Positions 33,582-42,419 of a DNA stretch of 49,491 nucleotides are shown here, in pieces (position 1 is the stretch's first letter; every line of letters starts with the position of its first letter). The notes under the pieces are model-generated. The model had not been told where the DNA came from, searched no databases, and was given only the letters and a program-made list of their open reading frames with translations. The stretch comes from Acidobacteriota bacterium (GTDB lineage Bacteria > Acidobacteriota > Terriglobia > Bryobacterales > Bryobacteraceae). A program made the position numbers and the translations under genes. The stretch spans positions 1 through 49,491 of the forward strand of contig JACQZR010000187.1 of NCBI GenBank assembly GCA_016213775.1. The letters run 5' to 3'.

Positions 33582-35708
33582 TCAGCGTGGAACAAAATTC
33601 TCAATCAGCATCAGGTCGCTGCCGGACTGATCGGATTGCGAGAAGATAACGAATCGTTCGTCAGGCGAAACGCTGATCGAGGCCAATCGGCGATCCGAGC
33701 TCACAATTGTACGAGTATCCCCTGTCCTTAAACTGTGGAACCGGATCGAGTGCCGGCCGTTCGAATCGGGCGCACCTGTATAGTAGATTCCTTCTCTTGT
33801 GACATCGAGTCCACATAGGCCCGGGCGCAACGGACCAGCAACGTGCTCAGCTTTTCCACTCTCAACCGGCACTCTCCAGACCCCCTTCTCACTATTAATG
33901 TGGCAATAGTAGATAGTCTTGCGGTCCGGAGATTCCACTTGCATGTAGGCTCCTCCTACGTGGGTGATTTGAACCGCACGGCCGCCTTCGGCTGGCATCT
34001 TCCAGATCTCGCTTTGTCCGGAGCGCCAGGAGGAGAAGTAGATCCATTGTCCATCCCAGGAGTATCTAGGGGAGCCGTCGTCGGCCGGATCGGTTGTGAG
34101 ACGCTGGGCTGTGCCGCCGGAGACAGGAATGCGATAGACATCGGCGTGCCCCTCCATGTGAGAGAGAAACACCAGCCAGCGCCCATCGGGTGACCAGTTT
34201 ATGACTCCCACATACGGTCCCCCGATTGATGTCAGTTGTACCGGATTCGAGCCGTCGGCCTCCGCCACCCAGATTTCGGAACTGCCGGAACGGTTCGATC
34301 CAAAGGCAATCTTGCGTCCATCGGTAGAGTAGCGAGCCTCGCTGTCCCGCCGCGTAGAAGCTATTAGACGTTGTACAGCTCCCGACGCCGTTCCCCCGCG
34401 TGGAATCTCGGCGCGCCAGATGTTAGTGTCCTCAGTCGAGCGCGCATACACCAGGTGGCGGCCCAGGCTCAAACCTGAGATCCCATCCTCCGGCAGCGGA
34501 ACTCGTTCAGCGCTTCCCCCGCCGGACACGCCTATTATTCGGATTTCTCGGGGAGCGTCCCCTACGGCAGCCGAAAACACATACAGGATGCGCTTCCCGT
34601 CGCGACTCCAGACCGGACTCTCGGCCAAGCCGCCGTCATGAGTGAGACGCCGCGCTGGACCCGTGGCACGATTGTCGCGCGACAACGGCAAAACATAGAT
34701 CTCGCGCACAGCGCCACTGCAAACTCGACTGAATGCCAAGGTGCGCCCATCAGGCGAGAAGGCTAGTGACTGGTCGTCATAAGGCGACTCCGCCGAACTC
34801 AGCTTCCGCCTCTCGGGCGTGGCTCCGCGGGATACGGCCGAAAGCAAAAACAGTCCAGGGGTCTTGTCCCCAGGATTGCGGTCGGGTATGGCGAGCCACA
34901 GTCCGTCTGGTGACCATGCCAGCGAAGGCCCCGCCATAAATGTGGCGTTGGTTTGCGCCAGTCTACGTTCGGCGCCACCTTCTGCCGGGATCAGCACCAC
35001 CTCCATCCGATCATCCTTCAGCCGCCGGAAGAACGCGATCGTCCGCCCATCAGGCGACCATACCGGACTGATCTCCTCAGCAGGATCGCTCGTCAATCGC
35101 CGGAGAGGTTCCGAATGGAGCGGCTTGATGTAAATATCGGTATTGTCCTGCTTCTCGCCATCCCACGTGAACGCGACGTGGTTGCCGTCCGGCGACAAGG
35201 CAGGACTCCGTTCCAACCCCGGGTAGGTGGTGAGAGGGCTGATCCGCCAAACCGCCGAAGGCTGTGGCCACGAAAGCCACAGCGCCAGTCCGGTAACCGC
35301 CAACAATGCCGGGACGACCACTGGCCAGTATCGGGCCACGCTCGCGCCCGGTCTAGCCTGTACCTCGTCTACCTCGTCCGCGCATTCTACCGGGGCCACA
35401 AACTGATATCCGGTTCCAGGCATTGTAACGATATAACTGTGGTCATCCGGCTTCTCGCCTAACATCTTGCGGAGAACGGAGATGTTTCGCGTCAGGCTGA
35501 TTTCCTCGACCGTCGTACCCGGCCAGACGGCTTGAAACAACCCCTCCTTGCTCACCGTGGCGCCATAGTGCTGCACCAATACGGCGAGCACATCAAAAGC
35601 CTTCGGTGTCAGCTTGATGCGTTCGCCCCTTCGCAGCAGCAGCCGCTTGGCAGAGTCCAGCTCGTAATCGGCGAACCTGTAAAACCGGGCTGTGGATTGT
35701 TGCCTCAT
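33582..35708 (-). CDS. winged-helix (CadC/ToxR-like) membrane regulator with PD40 beta-propeller
   Basis: 708 residues. Residues 1-110 form an OmpR/CadC-type wHTH (YRFADYELDSAKRLLLR, KLTPKAFDVLAVLVQHYG, ISLTRNISVLRKMLGEKP, YIVTMPGTGYQFVAPV). A single membrane helix follows (PVVVPALLAVTGLALWL, about 128-146), then a periplasmic TolB-like propeller of PD40 repeats, each with a SPDG/FSPDGR turn (ALSPDGNHVAFTWDG, VWSPDGRTIAFFRR, NWSPDGRWLVFLS). This one-component sensor design is common in acidobacteria; the ligand is unknown. The product is intact, in contrast to the related broken gene next door. It lies head-to-head with the FG-GAP gene at 35928, making it a good candidate regulator of the propeller genes that follow. 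Confidence 0.9.
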   Translation of the reverse strand: MRQQSTARFYRFADYELDSAKRLLLRRGERIKLTPKAFDVLAVLVQHYGATVSKEGLFQAVWPGTTVEEISLTRNISVLRKMLGEKPDDHSYIVTMPGTGYQFVAPVECADEVDEVQARPGASVARYWPVVVPALLAVTGLALWLSWPQPSAVWRISPLTTYPGLERSPALSPDGNHVAFTWDGEKQDNTDIYIKPLHSEPLRRLTSDPAEEISPVWSPDGRTIAFFRRLKDDRMEVVLIPAEGGAERRLAQTNATFMAGPSLAWSPDGLWLAIPDRNPGDKTPGLFLLSAVSRGATPERRKLSSAESPYDDQSLAFSPDGRTLAFSRVCSGAVREIYVLPLSRDNRATGPARRLTHDGGLAESPVWSRDGKRILYVFSAAVGDAPREIRIIGVSGGGSAERVPLPEDGISGLSLGRHLVYARSTEDTNIWRAEIPRGGTASGAVQRLIASTRRDSEARYSTDGRKIAFGSNRSGSSEIWVAEADGSNPVQLTSIGGPYVGVINWSPDGRWLVFLSHMEGHADVYRIPVSGGTAQRLTTDPADDGSPRYSWDGQWIYFSSWRSGQSEIWKMPAEGGRAVQITHVGGAYMQVESPDRKTIYYCHINSEKGVWRVPVESGKAEHVAGPLRPGLCGLDVTREGIYYTGAPDSNGRHSIRFHSLRTGDTRTIVSSDRRLASISVSPDERFVIFSQSDQSGSDLMLIENFVPR

Positions 35709-35927
35709 CCCAAATTAAGGCCAGTATCTCATGGCGTGAGCTGCTCTGACCGCGGGCGGGGACACGATTCGCCCGGCATCCTTTAAGTGATTGTCCCCCA
35801 ACGCTTGTCAGCTTTTGTAAGGAACTGTAAGCCGCCCGCAATGGAACAGAAGACCTGGATGCAGTAGACTGGCCACACGGTCGAGCTGGCGCAAGTCCGG
35901 TAGGGTTGCGTCAGGCAAGGGGAAGGT

Positions 35928-37001
35928 ATGCTGAGCGTCCCGATTCTGCTTCTACGGTTCACTGCCTCCTGTGTTCTTGTCGCCCAGTACGTGGAGGCTC
36001 AGCCGCAGTTCTTGCGTAAGGAAATCCGCATCGGGCAAGCAGCCAGTCCATTCGTTCTCGACGTAAACGGAGACAGTCGGCCGGACATCGTTTTTTCGGG
36101 GGCGCGGACCACTCGAGGTCCGCAGGACACAACCGTTCTGCTCAATACGGGCGGGGGAGATTTCTCATCGCCGATTGTCTCCGACGGCTGCGTGATCCAA
36201 TTCGGCGTAGCAGGCGACTTCAATCGCGACGGCAAGTTAGACCTCGCTAGCGCCCGATGGTCGACTGCACCTCCGGTCCCCGAGATTTGCTACGGCCGCG
36301 GCGATAGCACTTTCCTGCCGAGCCAAAGAATCGAGGGTGTCTCCGACGGAGTTCCATTGGCCAGCGGCGACTTCGACGCAGATGGGAAGCCGGACTTGGT
36401 GCTCGCCAGGAATGGTTTTCTCGAAATTCTGCTAGGCCAGGGTGACGGAACATTCCGCCAAGGCAGTGCCGTATCGGCATGGAGGGTGGTTGACGTTCAC
36501 GTGGCCGACTTTAACGCGGACGGTCTGAGCGATTTGGCCGTGCTCCCGAATGGGTGCCCATCCACTGATTGTTCCTCATTCAATCGGATTTTGATTTTTC
36601 TGGGCCAGGGCGACGGCTCATTCCGCGAGCCGGTCGAGATTTCAGTCTTCCTGGCGCCTGCCACTCTCACCTGCTGTCCGTCAGGCGGTCTGGTGGTTTC
36701 CGATTTCAACCGGGATGGGCGGCCCGATATTGCTACCTCGAGCGCATTGCTTCTGGGCAAGGGTGACGGCCGCTTCCAAGCCGCACAGAGTTTCGATTCG
36801 TCCAGCCTGATCTATGGCCAGTTTCCGGTGGCCGCCGCCGACCTCGACGGTGACGGTCACCTGGATTTAGTGATGCACACCGGCTACGAAGGAGAGGGCG
36901 TAGGTGCCTACATTTTGTTTGGCCAGGGCGATGGCGCCATGCGATACGAGAAATACGCCAGTGGCGGTAGCTGGCTTGACTCAAAACCTGGCTGCGGCTG
37001 A
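35928..37001 (+). CDS. secreted FG-GAP/VCBS repeat protein
   Basis: 357 residues with a signal peptide (ILLLRFTASCVLVAQYVEAQ). Six repeats carry calcium-binding loops of the FG-GAP/VCBS kind: DVNGDSRPDIV, DFNRDGKLDLA, DFDADGKPDLV, DFNADGLSDLA, DFNRDGRPDIA and DLDGDGHLDLV, separated by GQGDGTF-like turns. This would form an integrin-alpha-like propeller, likely extracellular and calcium-stabilised. The C-terminus ends abruptly just after the last GQGDGAM turn (DSKPGCG), without the sorting tail many homologues have, so it may be slightly truncated. AAGGGGAAGG precedes the ATG at 35928. It starts a run of three propeller genes on the plus strand. Confidence 0.88.
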   Translation: MLSVPILLLRFTASCVLVAQYVEAQPQFLRKEIRIGQAASPFVLDVNGDSRPDIVFSGARTTRGPQDTTVLLNTGGGDFSSPIVSDGCVIQFGVAGDFNRDGKLDLASARWSTAPPVPEICYGRGDSTFLPSQRIEGVSDGVPLASGDFDADGKPDLVLARNGFLEILLGQGDGTFRQGSAVSAWRVVDVHVADFNADGLSDLAVLPNGCPSTDCSSFNRILIFLGQGDGSFREPVEISVFLAPATLTCCPSGGLVVSDFNRDGRPDIATSSALLLGKGDGRFQAAQSFDSSSLIYGQFPVAAADLDGDGHLDLVMHTGYEGEGVGAYILFGQGDGAMRYEKYASGGSWLDSKPGCG

Positions 37002-37034
37002 TCCGCAACTGGATATCGGAGCTCGGAGGGTACA

Positions 37035-39149
37035 ATGCAACTCCAAAATTTTTCCGCGCGCACGCTGAGCGTCGCTGCGCTTCTCATTGCATCATCGGCC
37101 TTTGGTCAAAAATGGACGGACGCCAGCACCGGCATTCCGAGTGCGGTTCCTTACGTCAGCGCCCTGACTATCGATGCTGCCGCACCATCAACAATCTACG
37201 CCACGACCTCCGACGGACGCTTGTTCAAGACCACGGACGGAGCGGGAAGCTGGCGTCTACTGAGCAATATTGCCGGCGTGTTCCGGTTCGTGCTCGATCC
37301 AAGCGACCCCTTGACATTGTATGCCGCCACGAACAGAGGGATTCTCAAAAGCACGAATGGTGGAGAAAGCTGGAGCGGCGCCAATGCAGGTCTGACCCTC
37401 AGCTTTGTCGGCAACATTGTCATTGATCCGGTCACTCCGTCAACGCTTTACGCTTGGGCGTTCCAGGGCTTTGGTGGATTCCTTTTCAAGAGCACGGACG
37501 GCGGAGCAAACTGGGGAGCGCTGGACCGCGGTCCACGCGACATCCTCACCCTGGTTGTCGATCCAACAACGCCATCCAACATCTATGCCACTTCTGTCGA
37601 TCCGAGATCGCCACAAAACCCCCAGATTCTCAAAAGCACAGATGGGGGCGAGAACTGGGGCTCCCTCAACATCGACCTGTCCTTGAATTTTTGCGTACCG
37701 CTAGCTGTCGCCCCTACGGCTCCGGCGACGCTATACGCCGGCTGTCGTGATCCGGTCACCAGGACGGCGGTCCTGATCCAGAGCATTGATGGCGGTAAGG
37801 GCTGGAACATAGTGAATGCCACCTTTCCGGAACGTACCGCTATCGTCACCATCACCATTGATCCTTCCGATCCATCCACTGTCTATCTCGTCTATAACTA
37901 CCCCGGCCCCAGAGTCGGAATCACCAGAAGCACCGATGCAGCAGCAAGCTGGAACGTGATTTACGACGCCCCGTTCGATCGGGTCTTTCCGCCGATCGCG
38001 ATTGATCCTGCTACTCCGTCGACCCTATACATTGGCGGCCCCGGTGGCGTCCGCAAAACCTCGAGTGGTGGGGCCGATTGGCAAGTGGCGAGCGACGGCC
38101 TGATCGATTTCGACATCCGTATTCTGGTCCCTGATCCCGTCAATCCGGCAGTGGTTTATACGGGCGGGCGCGACGGTATCTTGAAGAGTGCTGATCGTGG
38201 TGCAAGCTGGTCCAATCTGGTCAAGTTGCAACTCCCGGCTCCAAGTTTTCCTCCACCCCTCTCGCCGCCACCATTTGGCGCCGGACCAGCCCATACGCGT
38301 TCCTTGCAGATCGACTTTGCCAATCCGAACGTCCTCTACGCCTTGACTTTCAGGCCCAACGGATGCGCCTTCTCCGACAAGCTCCTTTTCAAGAGTGTCG
38401 ATGGAGGGGCGACTTGGACCGACAATGTCAGCCCGCCTTCAACCGGGTGTATTCTTGGCGATCTCATGGTGATGGATCCCACCAATCCGAATACCCTCTA
38501 CCTTTCCGCATTCAACGAGGGTGCCACCTCGCTGCTCAAGAGCACCAACGCGGGGGCGGCGTGGAACGACATTTGGGGGCGGGATACCTTCGTCCAGGCG
38601 CTGGTGATCGACCATTCCAACCCAGCCATCCTTTTTGCAGGGCTCGGCGATACCAGTGAGTCGCCGGTCAACGGAGTCGTGAAAAGCGTGAACGGTGGCG
38701 TGAGTTGGACCAACGCCGGTTTGACAGGCAGCGCTGTCACCCTAATCGCCATGAGTGCCTCCGACTCCAGAACCCTCTACGCATCAACGGAAGGCTTCTA
38801 TACCGAGCCGAGAGGGTTTCGCGGTCTCTATAAAAGCACCGATAGCGGGACGAGTTGGTTTGCGATCAACGAAGGGTTGGAAGAACTCATGGACACCCGC
38901 ACACGCATCAGCGCCCTCGTCATCAATCCTCGTAATCCCAACATCCTCTATGCCGGAACCGCAGGGTCCGGGATATTCAGGAGCACCGATGGCGGCGCTA
39001 CCTGGAGCCCGTTCAACGATAGGCTGAGTGACCTCAACATCCGTCTCATGGCCTTCGCTCCACACGAGCCCGCAACCCTCTATGCGGGAACCCCATCAGG
39101 AGTTTTCAGGATCGTGGACGACAAAGCGCAAGCATCAACAGGGAGATAA
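37035..39149 (+). CDS. secreted BNR/Asp-box (sortilin-like) beta-propeller protein
   Basis: 704 residues with a signal peptide (LSVAALLIASSAFGQ). At least 13 Asp-box repeats are readable, each S/T-x-D-G-G-x-x-W: KTTDGAGSWRLL, KSTNGGESW, KSTDGGANW, KSTDGGENW, QSIDGGKGW, RSTDAAASW, KSADRGASW, KSVDGGATW, KSTNAGAAW, KSVNGGVSW, KSTDSGTSW and RSTDGGATW among them. Between them run DP..PSTLYA strands. This is the VPS10/sortilin- and sialidase-like propeller; no sialidase catalytic Arg triad or Tyr is evident, so binding rather than hydrolysis is likely. GGAGG lies seven bases before the ATG. 33 bases after the FG-GAP gene, so very likely the same transcript. Confidence 0.9.
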   Translation: MQLQNFSARTLSVAALLIASSAFGQKWTDASTGIPSAVPYVSALTIDAAAPSTIYATTSDGRLFKTTDGAGSWRLLSNIAGVFRFVLDPSDPLTLYAATNRGILKSTNGGESWSGANAGLTLSFVGNIVIDPVTPSTLYAWAFQGFGGFLFKSTDGGANWGALDRGPRDILTLVVDPTTPSNIYATSVDPRSPQNPQILKSTDGGENWGSLNIDLSLNFCVPLAVAPTAPATLYAGCRDPVTRTAVLIQSIDGGKGWNIVNATFPERTAIVTITIDPSDPSTVYLVYNYPGPRVGITRSTDAAASWNVIYDAPFDRVFPPIAIDPATPSTLYIGGPGGVRKTSSGGADWQVASDGLIDFDIRILVPDPVNPAVVYTGGRDGILKSADRGASWSNLVKLQLPAPSFPPPLSPPPFGAGPAHTRSLQIDFANPNVLYALTFRPNGCAFSDKLLFKSVDGGATWTDNVSPPSTGCILGDLMVMDPTNPNTLYLSAFNEGATSLLKSTNAGAAWNDIWGRDTFVQALVIDHSNPAILFAGLGDTSESPVNGVVKSVNGGVSWTNAGLTGSAVTLIAMSASDSRTLYASTEGFYTEPRGFRGLYKSTDSGTSWFAINEGLEELMDTRTRISALVINPRNPNILYAGTAGSGIFRSTDGGATWSPFNDRLSDLNIRLMAFAPHEPATLYAGTPSGVFRIVDDKAQASTGR

Positions 39150-39246
39150 ACATGCCACGCCGGTTACCATCTTCAGCATCCATCATTCTTCACTTCCGCG
39201 AAGCCTTTCTTTGTAAACCAACCACTGTAACAGAGAGGAGTTCACA

Positions 39247-40290
39247 ATGTTTGCTCGTAACAATAGATTGCGTGGCGTAAGTGCATCGGCACCAATTGCT
39301 GCGTTACTCGTGCTCGTTCTGACCGTTCAGACCGCTGCAGTTTCCAGCTACCAATTTGCAACTCCGGTGTTCGGTTTGGCGGCTGCGCCAGATGGAAGTC
39401 TGCTCGTGGCGGACGCCGGAGCGGGGATCGTAGAACTCCGGAAAGGCGTCGGCACTTTGATTGCGGCGCTCCCGGGCGTGACGGATATAGCCCCGATCGG
39501 AAGTGGCGATATGTTCGCGATCACCAGCGGAGGACAATTCAAACTGTATCGCATTTCAAAAGGCTCAAAGCGGGAGATCGCCGACCTGGGGGCTTTCGAA
39601 GCCCAAGTCAATCCTGACGGAGGAGCCATCGACTCGAACCCCTTCGACGTCGCAGCACTGAACGGAGGAAGCGCCCTGGTCGCAGATGCTGCGGCGAACG
39701 ACTTGCTCATCGTCGACCAGCGAGGAAATGTCGATTGGGTCGCGACGCTTCCCAGCCAATTAGTCCCAAGCGCCCACTTGAAACAGCTTGCAGGTTGTCC
39801 TACTCCCCTGCCACAATTCGCGTTCATCTGTGGTCTCCCCGACATGATGTCCGCCCAACCGGTAGCTACCAGTGTGGCGATCGGTCCCGATGGCGCTTAT
39901 TACGTTGGCGAGTTAAAGGGGTTCCCTGCGCCGATCGGCATGTCGCGCATCTGGAGGATCGAGCCCGGGACACGTCATGCGACTTGCGGGACCAGCCCGG
40001 CTTGCACCATCGTCGCGAGCGGCTTCACGTCCATCGTCGATCTCACATTCGGTCCCGGCGGGACGCTCTATGTTGTGGAACTCGATGAGGCAAGTTGGGC
40101 AGCCGTTGAGTTCGGGTTTCCCACTCTTGGAGGCACTGTGAATGCGTGCAATTCAAGCACGTGGACATGCACACCGGTGGCGACCGGGCTTCCCCAGGCG
40201 ATAGCCGCCACAGTCGGCACTGACGGCAAAGTTTACGTAGCCACTCAGGTGCTCATCCCTGGCGCCGCGGAGATTATTGCATTGCCATAG
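39247..40290 (+). CDS. secreted ScyD/ScyE-family-like beta-propeller protein
   Basis: 347 residues with a signal peptide (IAALLVLVLTVQTAAVSS). NHL/SMP-30-like repeats include GLAAAPDGSLLVADAGAGIV, NPFDVAALNGGSALVADAAA, SVAIGPDGAYYVGELKGFP and DLTFGPGGTLYVVELDEAS. The PDGxxYVGELxGFP turn is a mark of the ScyD/ScyE family, named after cyanobacterial scytonemin-cluster proteins, although most bacterial members have no known function. Two Cys pairs (GCPTPLPQFAFICG; CGTSPAC) suggest disulfides. GAGGAG precedes the ATG at 39247. It follows the BNR gene by 97 bases on the same strand and closes the propeller cluster. Confidence 0.87.
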   Translation: MFARNNRLRGVSASAPIAALLVLVLTVQTAAVSSYQFATPVFGLAAAPDGSLLVADAGAGIVELRKGVGTLIAALPGVTDIAPIGSGDMFAITSGGQFKLYRISKGSKREIADLGAFEAQVNPDGGAIDSNPFDVAALNGGSALVADAAANDLLIVDQRGNVDWVATLPSQLVPSAHLKQLAGCPTPLPQFAFICGLPDMMSAQPVATSVAIGPDGAYYVGELKGFPAPIGMSRIWRIEPGTRHATCGTSPACTIVASGFTSIVDLTFGPGGTLYVVELDEASWAAVEFGFPTLGGTVNACNSSTWTCTPVATGLPQAIAATVGTDGKVYVATQVLIPGAAEIIALP

Positions 40291-41228
40291 CAGGCCAGCC
40301 GGGACCTCTCCCGTCCCCCAAAAGCTTACGGTTGCCGCTAATGTCAATCACAGCCGCGACGGATTCCGGCATTGTTGGCTTCGGGACAAAGTATTACTAC
40401 CATCTGTGGCGGCCGGGTGAATCGTCGTTTACGGCGGCGGATCTAGTGCGCGTTCAAGTGTCGCGAACAACGGTCGTCGGGTTCGCGATTGACAAGGAGA
40501 GACGATGGAGATTGGACTACGATGACCGAGGTGCGCACATTAACGAAGAAGATTTCACAAAGGCGCCTGGACTGCAAAAGGTGAGACACAACATTACAGG
40601 AATGTCCTTCAACATGGTGGACGTGCAGTGGCGCAAGTGGTCTTCTCAAGGTGGGTGAAACTCGGGCGCTCCCCAGCGTCAAAGGACATTGACGGATTCA
40701 GGACTGCCTGAACCTGAGCCGCGTCCTGAACGAAGGTGGGAGAGAACAGATCATCGCGCTGGTTATGCTAGTCGCGCAGGCACTCTTGCCGCATGGGGGA
40801 CGCCGGCCTTTTCATCGTTCGGGGTAGCCGGCGAACGAGCCGGCCGTGAGGAGTTCGTCTGTGGTTAAGTAAAACTATATATAGTATTTCGCCAATCACA
40901 GCCACGGCGGATTTATTTCCAGTGCCCTTTCAGTCACATCCACCAAGAGTTCGAGGCTGCGGCCATCGCCTTGTGCTAGAACTCGATGTGAGGCCCCCGA
41001 ACAGGAACTCCTCGAATGGATCTTTGAAAACCGAATAGTTACAAGGCCGCATCAGCTAAGAAACAAGGGTGGAGCGTATCTGCCGGCGCCCTCCGCTTTC
41101 GCAAAGTGCTATTTCCAAAACGAACCTAGTCCCATTTTCGGACAGCGCAGCAAAGGCGAATTCCAGCGCCTTGGACAGAACACGTCAGTGAATCGGTTCG
41201 TCGCGCGTCAAGACTTCGGGGGATACTC
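40291..41228. other. 938-bp gap: remnants, no supported intact gene
   Basis: A frame at 40332-40658 (+) begins with ATDSGIVGFGTKYYYHLWRP, close to the signature of vanadium-haloperoxidase/PAP2-like proteins (WDaKy.Y.fWRP), but continues into an unrelated segment with HINEEDF and WRKWSSQ, so it looks like joined fragments rather than a gene. Beyond it an AT-rich tract ACTATATATAGTATTTCG (about 40,872-40,889) stands out in this high-GC window. A small CGGGA-CCTC-TCCCG hairpin at about 40,302-40,315 follows the ScyD stop. The rest holds nothing I can support. Confidence 0.45.
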
Positions 41229-42416
41229 TCAGACACGAATGTCGACGCCGACGGGGTCGTGGTCAGACATGGGGACATCGAGGCCTTCGCGGAATTCGTG
41301 AGGGATCACAGGGTGGATAGGATGAAGACCGCGGGTGGCGAACCAGTCGAGTTTTAGGGGACAACGACCGCCGTGGTCGCGGAGCGCCCACTGGATGAAG
41401 GGCATGCACCAGCCGGGAACCCACTCGCCCAGATTGCGGAGAGCGACCGGACTGAGCATGTCGTAGTAGGCGGTGCGTTCTCCCATCACGTTCGACTGGC
41501 GATATTCGAAGGCGTTCTTTTCGAGCGCGTGGAAAATGCGGCGCTCGAACCAGCGTTCGGGGTGGAGGTAGTGATTGCGAATAACGTTGCCGGGTCCCAT
41601 GAAGACGCGAAGCCAGAAGCCCATGATCGCCATGAAAGCGCTGGAGGAGTTGTAGGTACTGGTGTTCCAATCGCCGCCGAGGATTGCGGGGCCGGGTTTG
41701 ACGTGTTTGAGGATTTCGCGCATTTGCCAGGCGCGGTGACGCTGCGTGGATTGCGCGTCGAGGTGAACGGAGACGGCATCGACGGTGAGGTTGGGGAATT
41801 CGATTGTCGCGGCGACGGCGGCCTGGCGTCCGATGCGCTTTTCGTTGTGGGCCATTTTGTCAACACCATTGACAAGCGGGATGACGCGGATGTCCTTGAG
41901 GGGATAGCGGCTGAGGATGGCGTTGCCGTGGAGGCCGTAGGCGTTGTGCCCTTGGATGTCGCGTTCAATGCCGCTGCCTTTGCCGAGGGCGAGGTAGCAG
42001 GGGGCGAACACTTGCGCCATGCCGAGTTCCCTGGCGAGGGATTCGGCGACCATGCGGTTGTCGGAGCGGGCCATTCCGGCGTCGGCCTCGGTGATGAGGA
42101 GAACATCGCATTCGCGGAGGTAGGGATGCTCTTTTAAGGCGCGGAGCTGGGCGTCGTACTGGCGGCCCCGCTCGATGTTCCAGGCGACGAAACGGTAGGT
42201 GGATTTGGCAGGGGGGAGGGATGGGCGATGGTCAGAGAAGTGCGGCGTGCCGATGAGGCGGTGGGTCGTCTCGGCGATGGGAAGGAACTCGGGGTGCCCG
42301 GCGAGTTCGCGCTCCGAACGGCAATCGAGAAAGCGTTGGAGGATCGGGAGGATGTTGTCCGGCAGTTCGCCGTAGACTTCGGCGGCGGTTAGAGCTTGTG
42401 GTTGGTCAACGGTCAT
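41229..42416 (-). CDS. endonuclease/exonuclease/phosphatase (EEP) family protein
   Basis: 395 residues. The EEP active site is complete: VAWNIERG (N80), ITEAD (E110), GNAILSRYPL, VHLD (H218), GGDWNT (D249, N251) and the terminal SDHDPVGV, with the usual spacing. The substrate could be a nucleic acid, phosphoinositide or another phosphodiester; the family does not tell. The N-terminal 70 residues and a His/Trp-rich insert (HYLHPERWFERRIFHALEK) are additional. No signal peptide. It is the last gene of the five-gene operon starting with the permease at 48807, 3 bases after the M16 partner. Confidence 0.9.
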   Translation of the reverse strand: MTVDQPQALTAAEVYGELPDNILPILQRFLDCRSERELAGHPEFLPIAETTHRLIGTPHFSDHRPSLPPAKSTYRFVAWNIERGRQYDAQLRALKEHPYLRECDVLLITEADAGMARSDNRMVAESLARELGMAQVFAPCYLALGKGSGIERDIQGHNAYGLHGNAILSRYPLKDIRVIPLVNGVDKMAHNEKRIGRQAAVAATIEFPNLTVDAVSVHLDAQSTQRHRAWQMREILKHVKPGPAILGGDWNTSTYNSSSAFMAIMGFWLRVFMGPGNVIRNHYLHPERWFERRIFHALEKNAFEYRQSNVMGERTAYYDMLSPVALRNLGEWVPGWCMPFIQWALRDHGGRCPLKLDWFATRGLHPIHPVIPHEFREGLDVPMSDHDPVGVDIRV

Positions 42417-42419
42417 AAC

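Noticed and set aside
40302-40315. CGGGA-CCTC-TCCCG hairpin as terminator of the propeller cluster
   Set aside because: Only a 5-bp stem and no following T-run, so too weak to call.
40860-40900. AT-rich tract as a replication origin or phage attachment core
   Set aside because: No DnaA-box repeats, dnaA gene or flanking integrase were seen; it is only a short AT-rich stretch.
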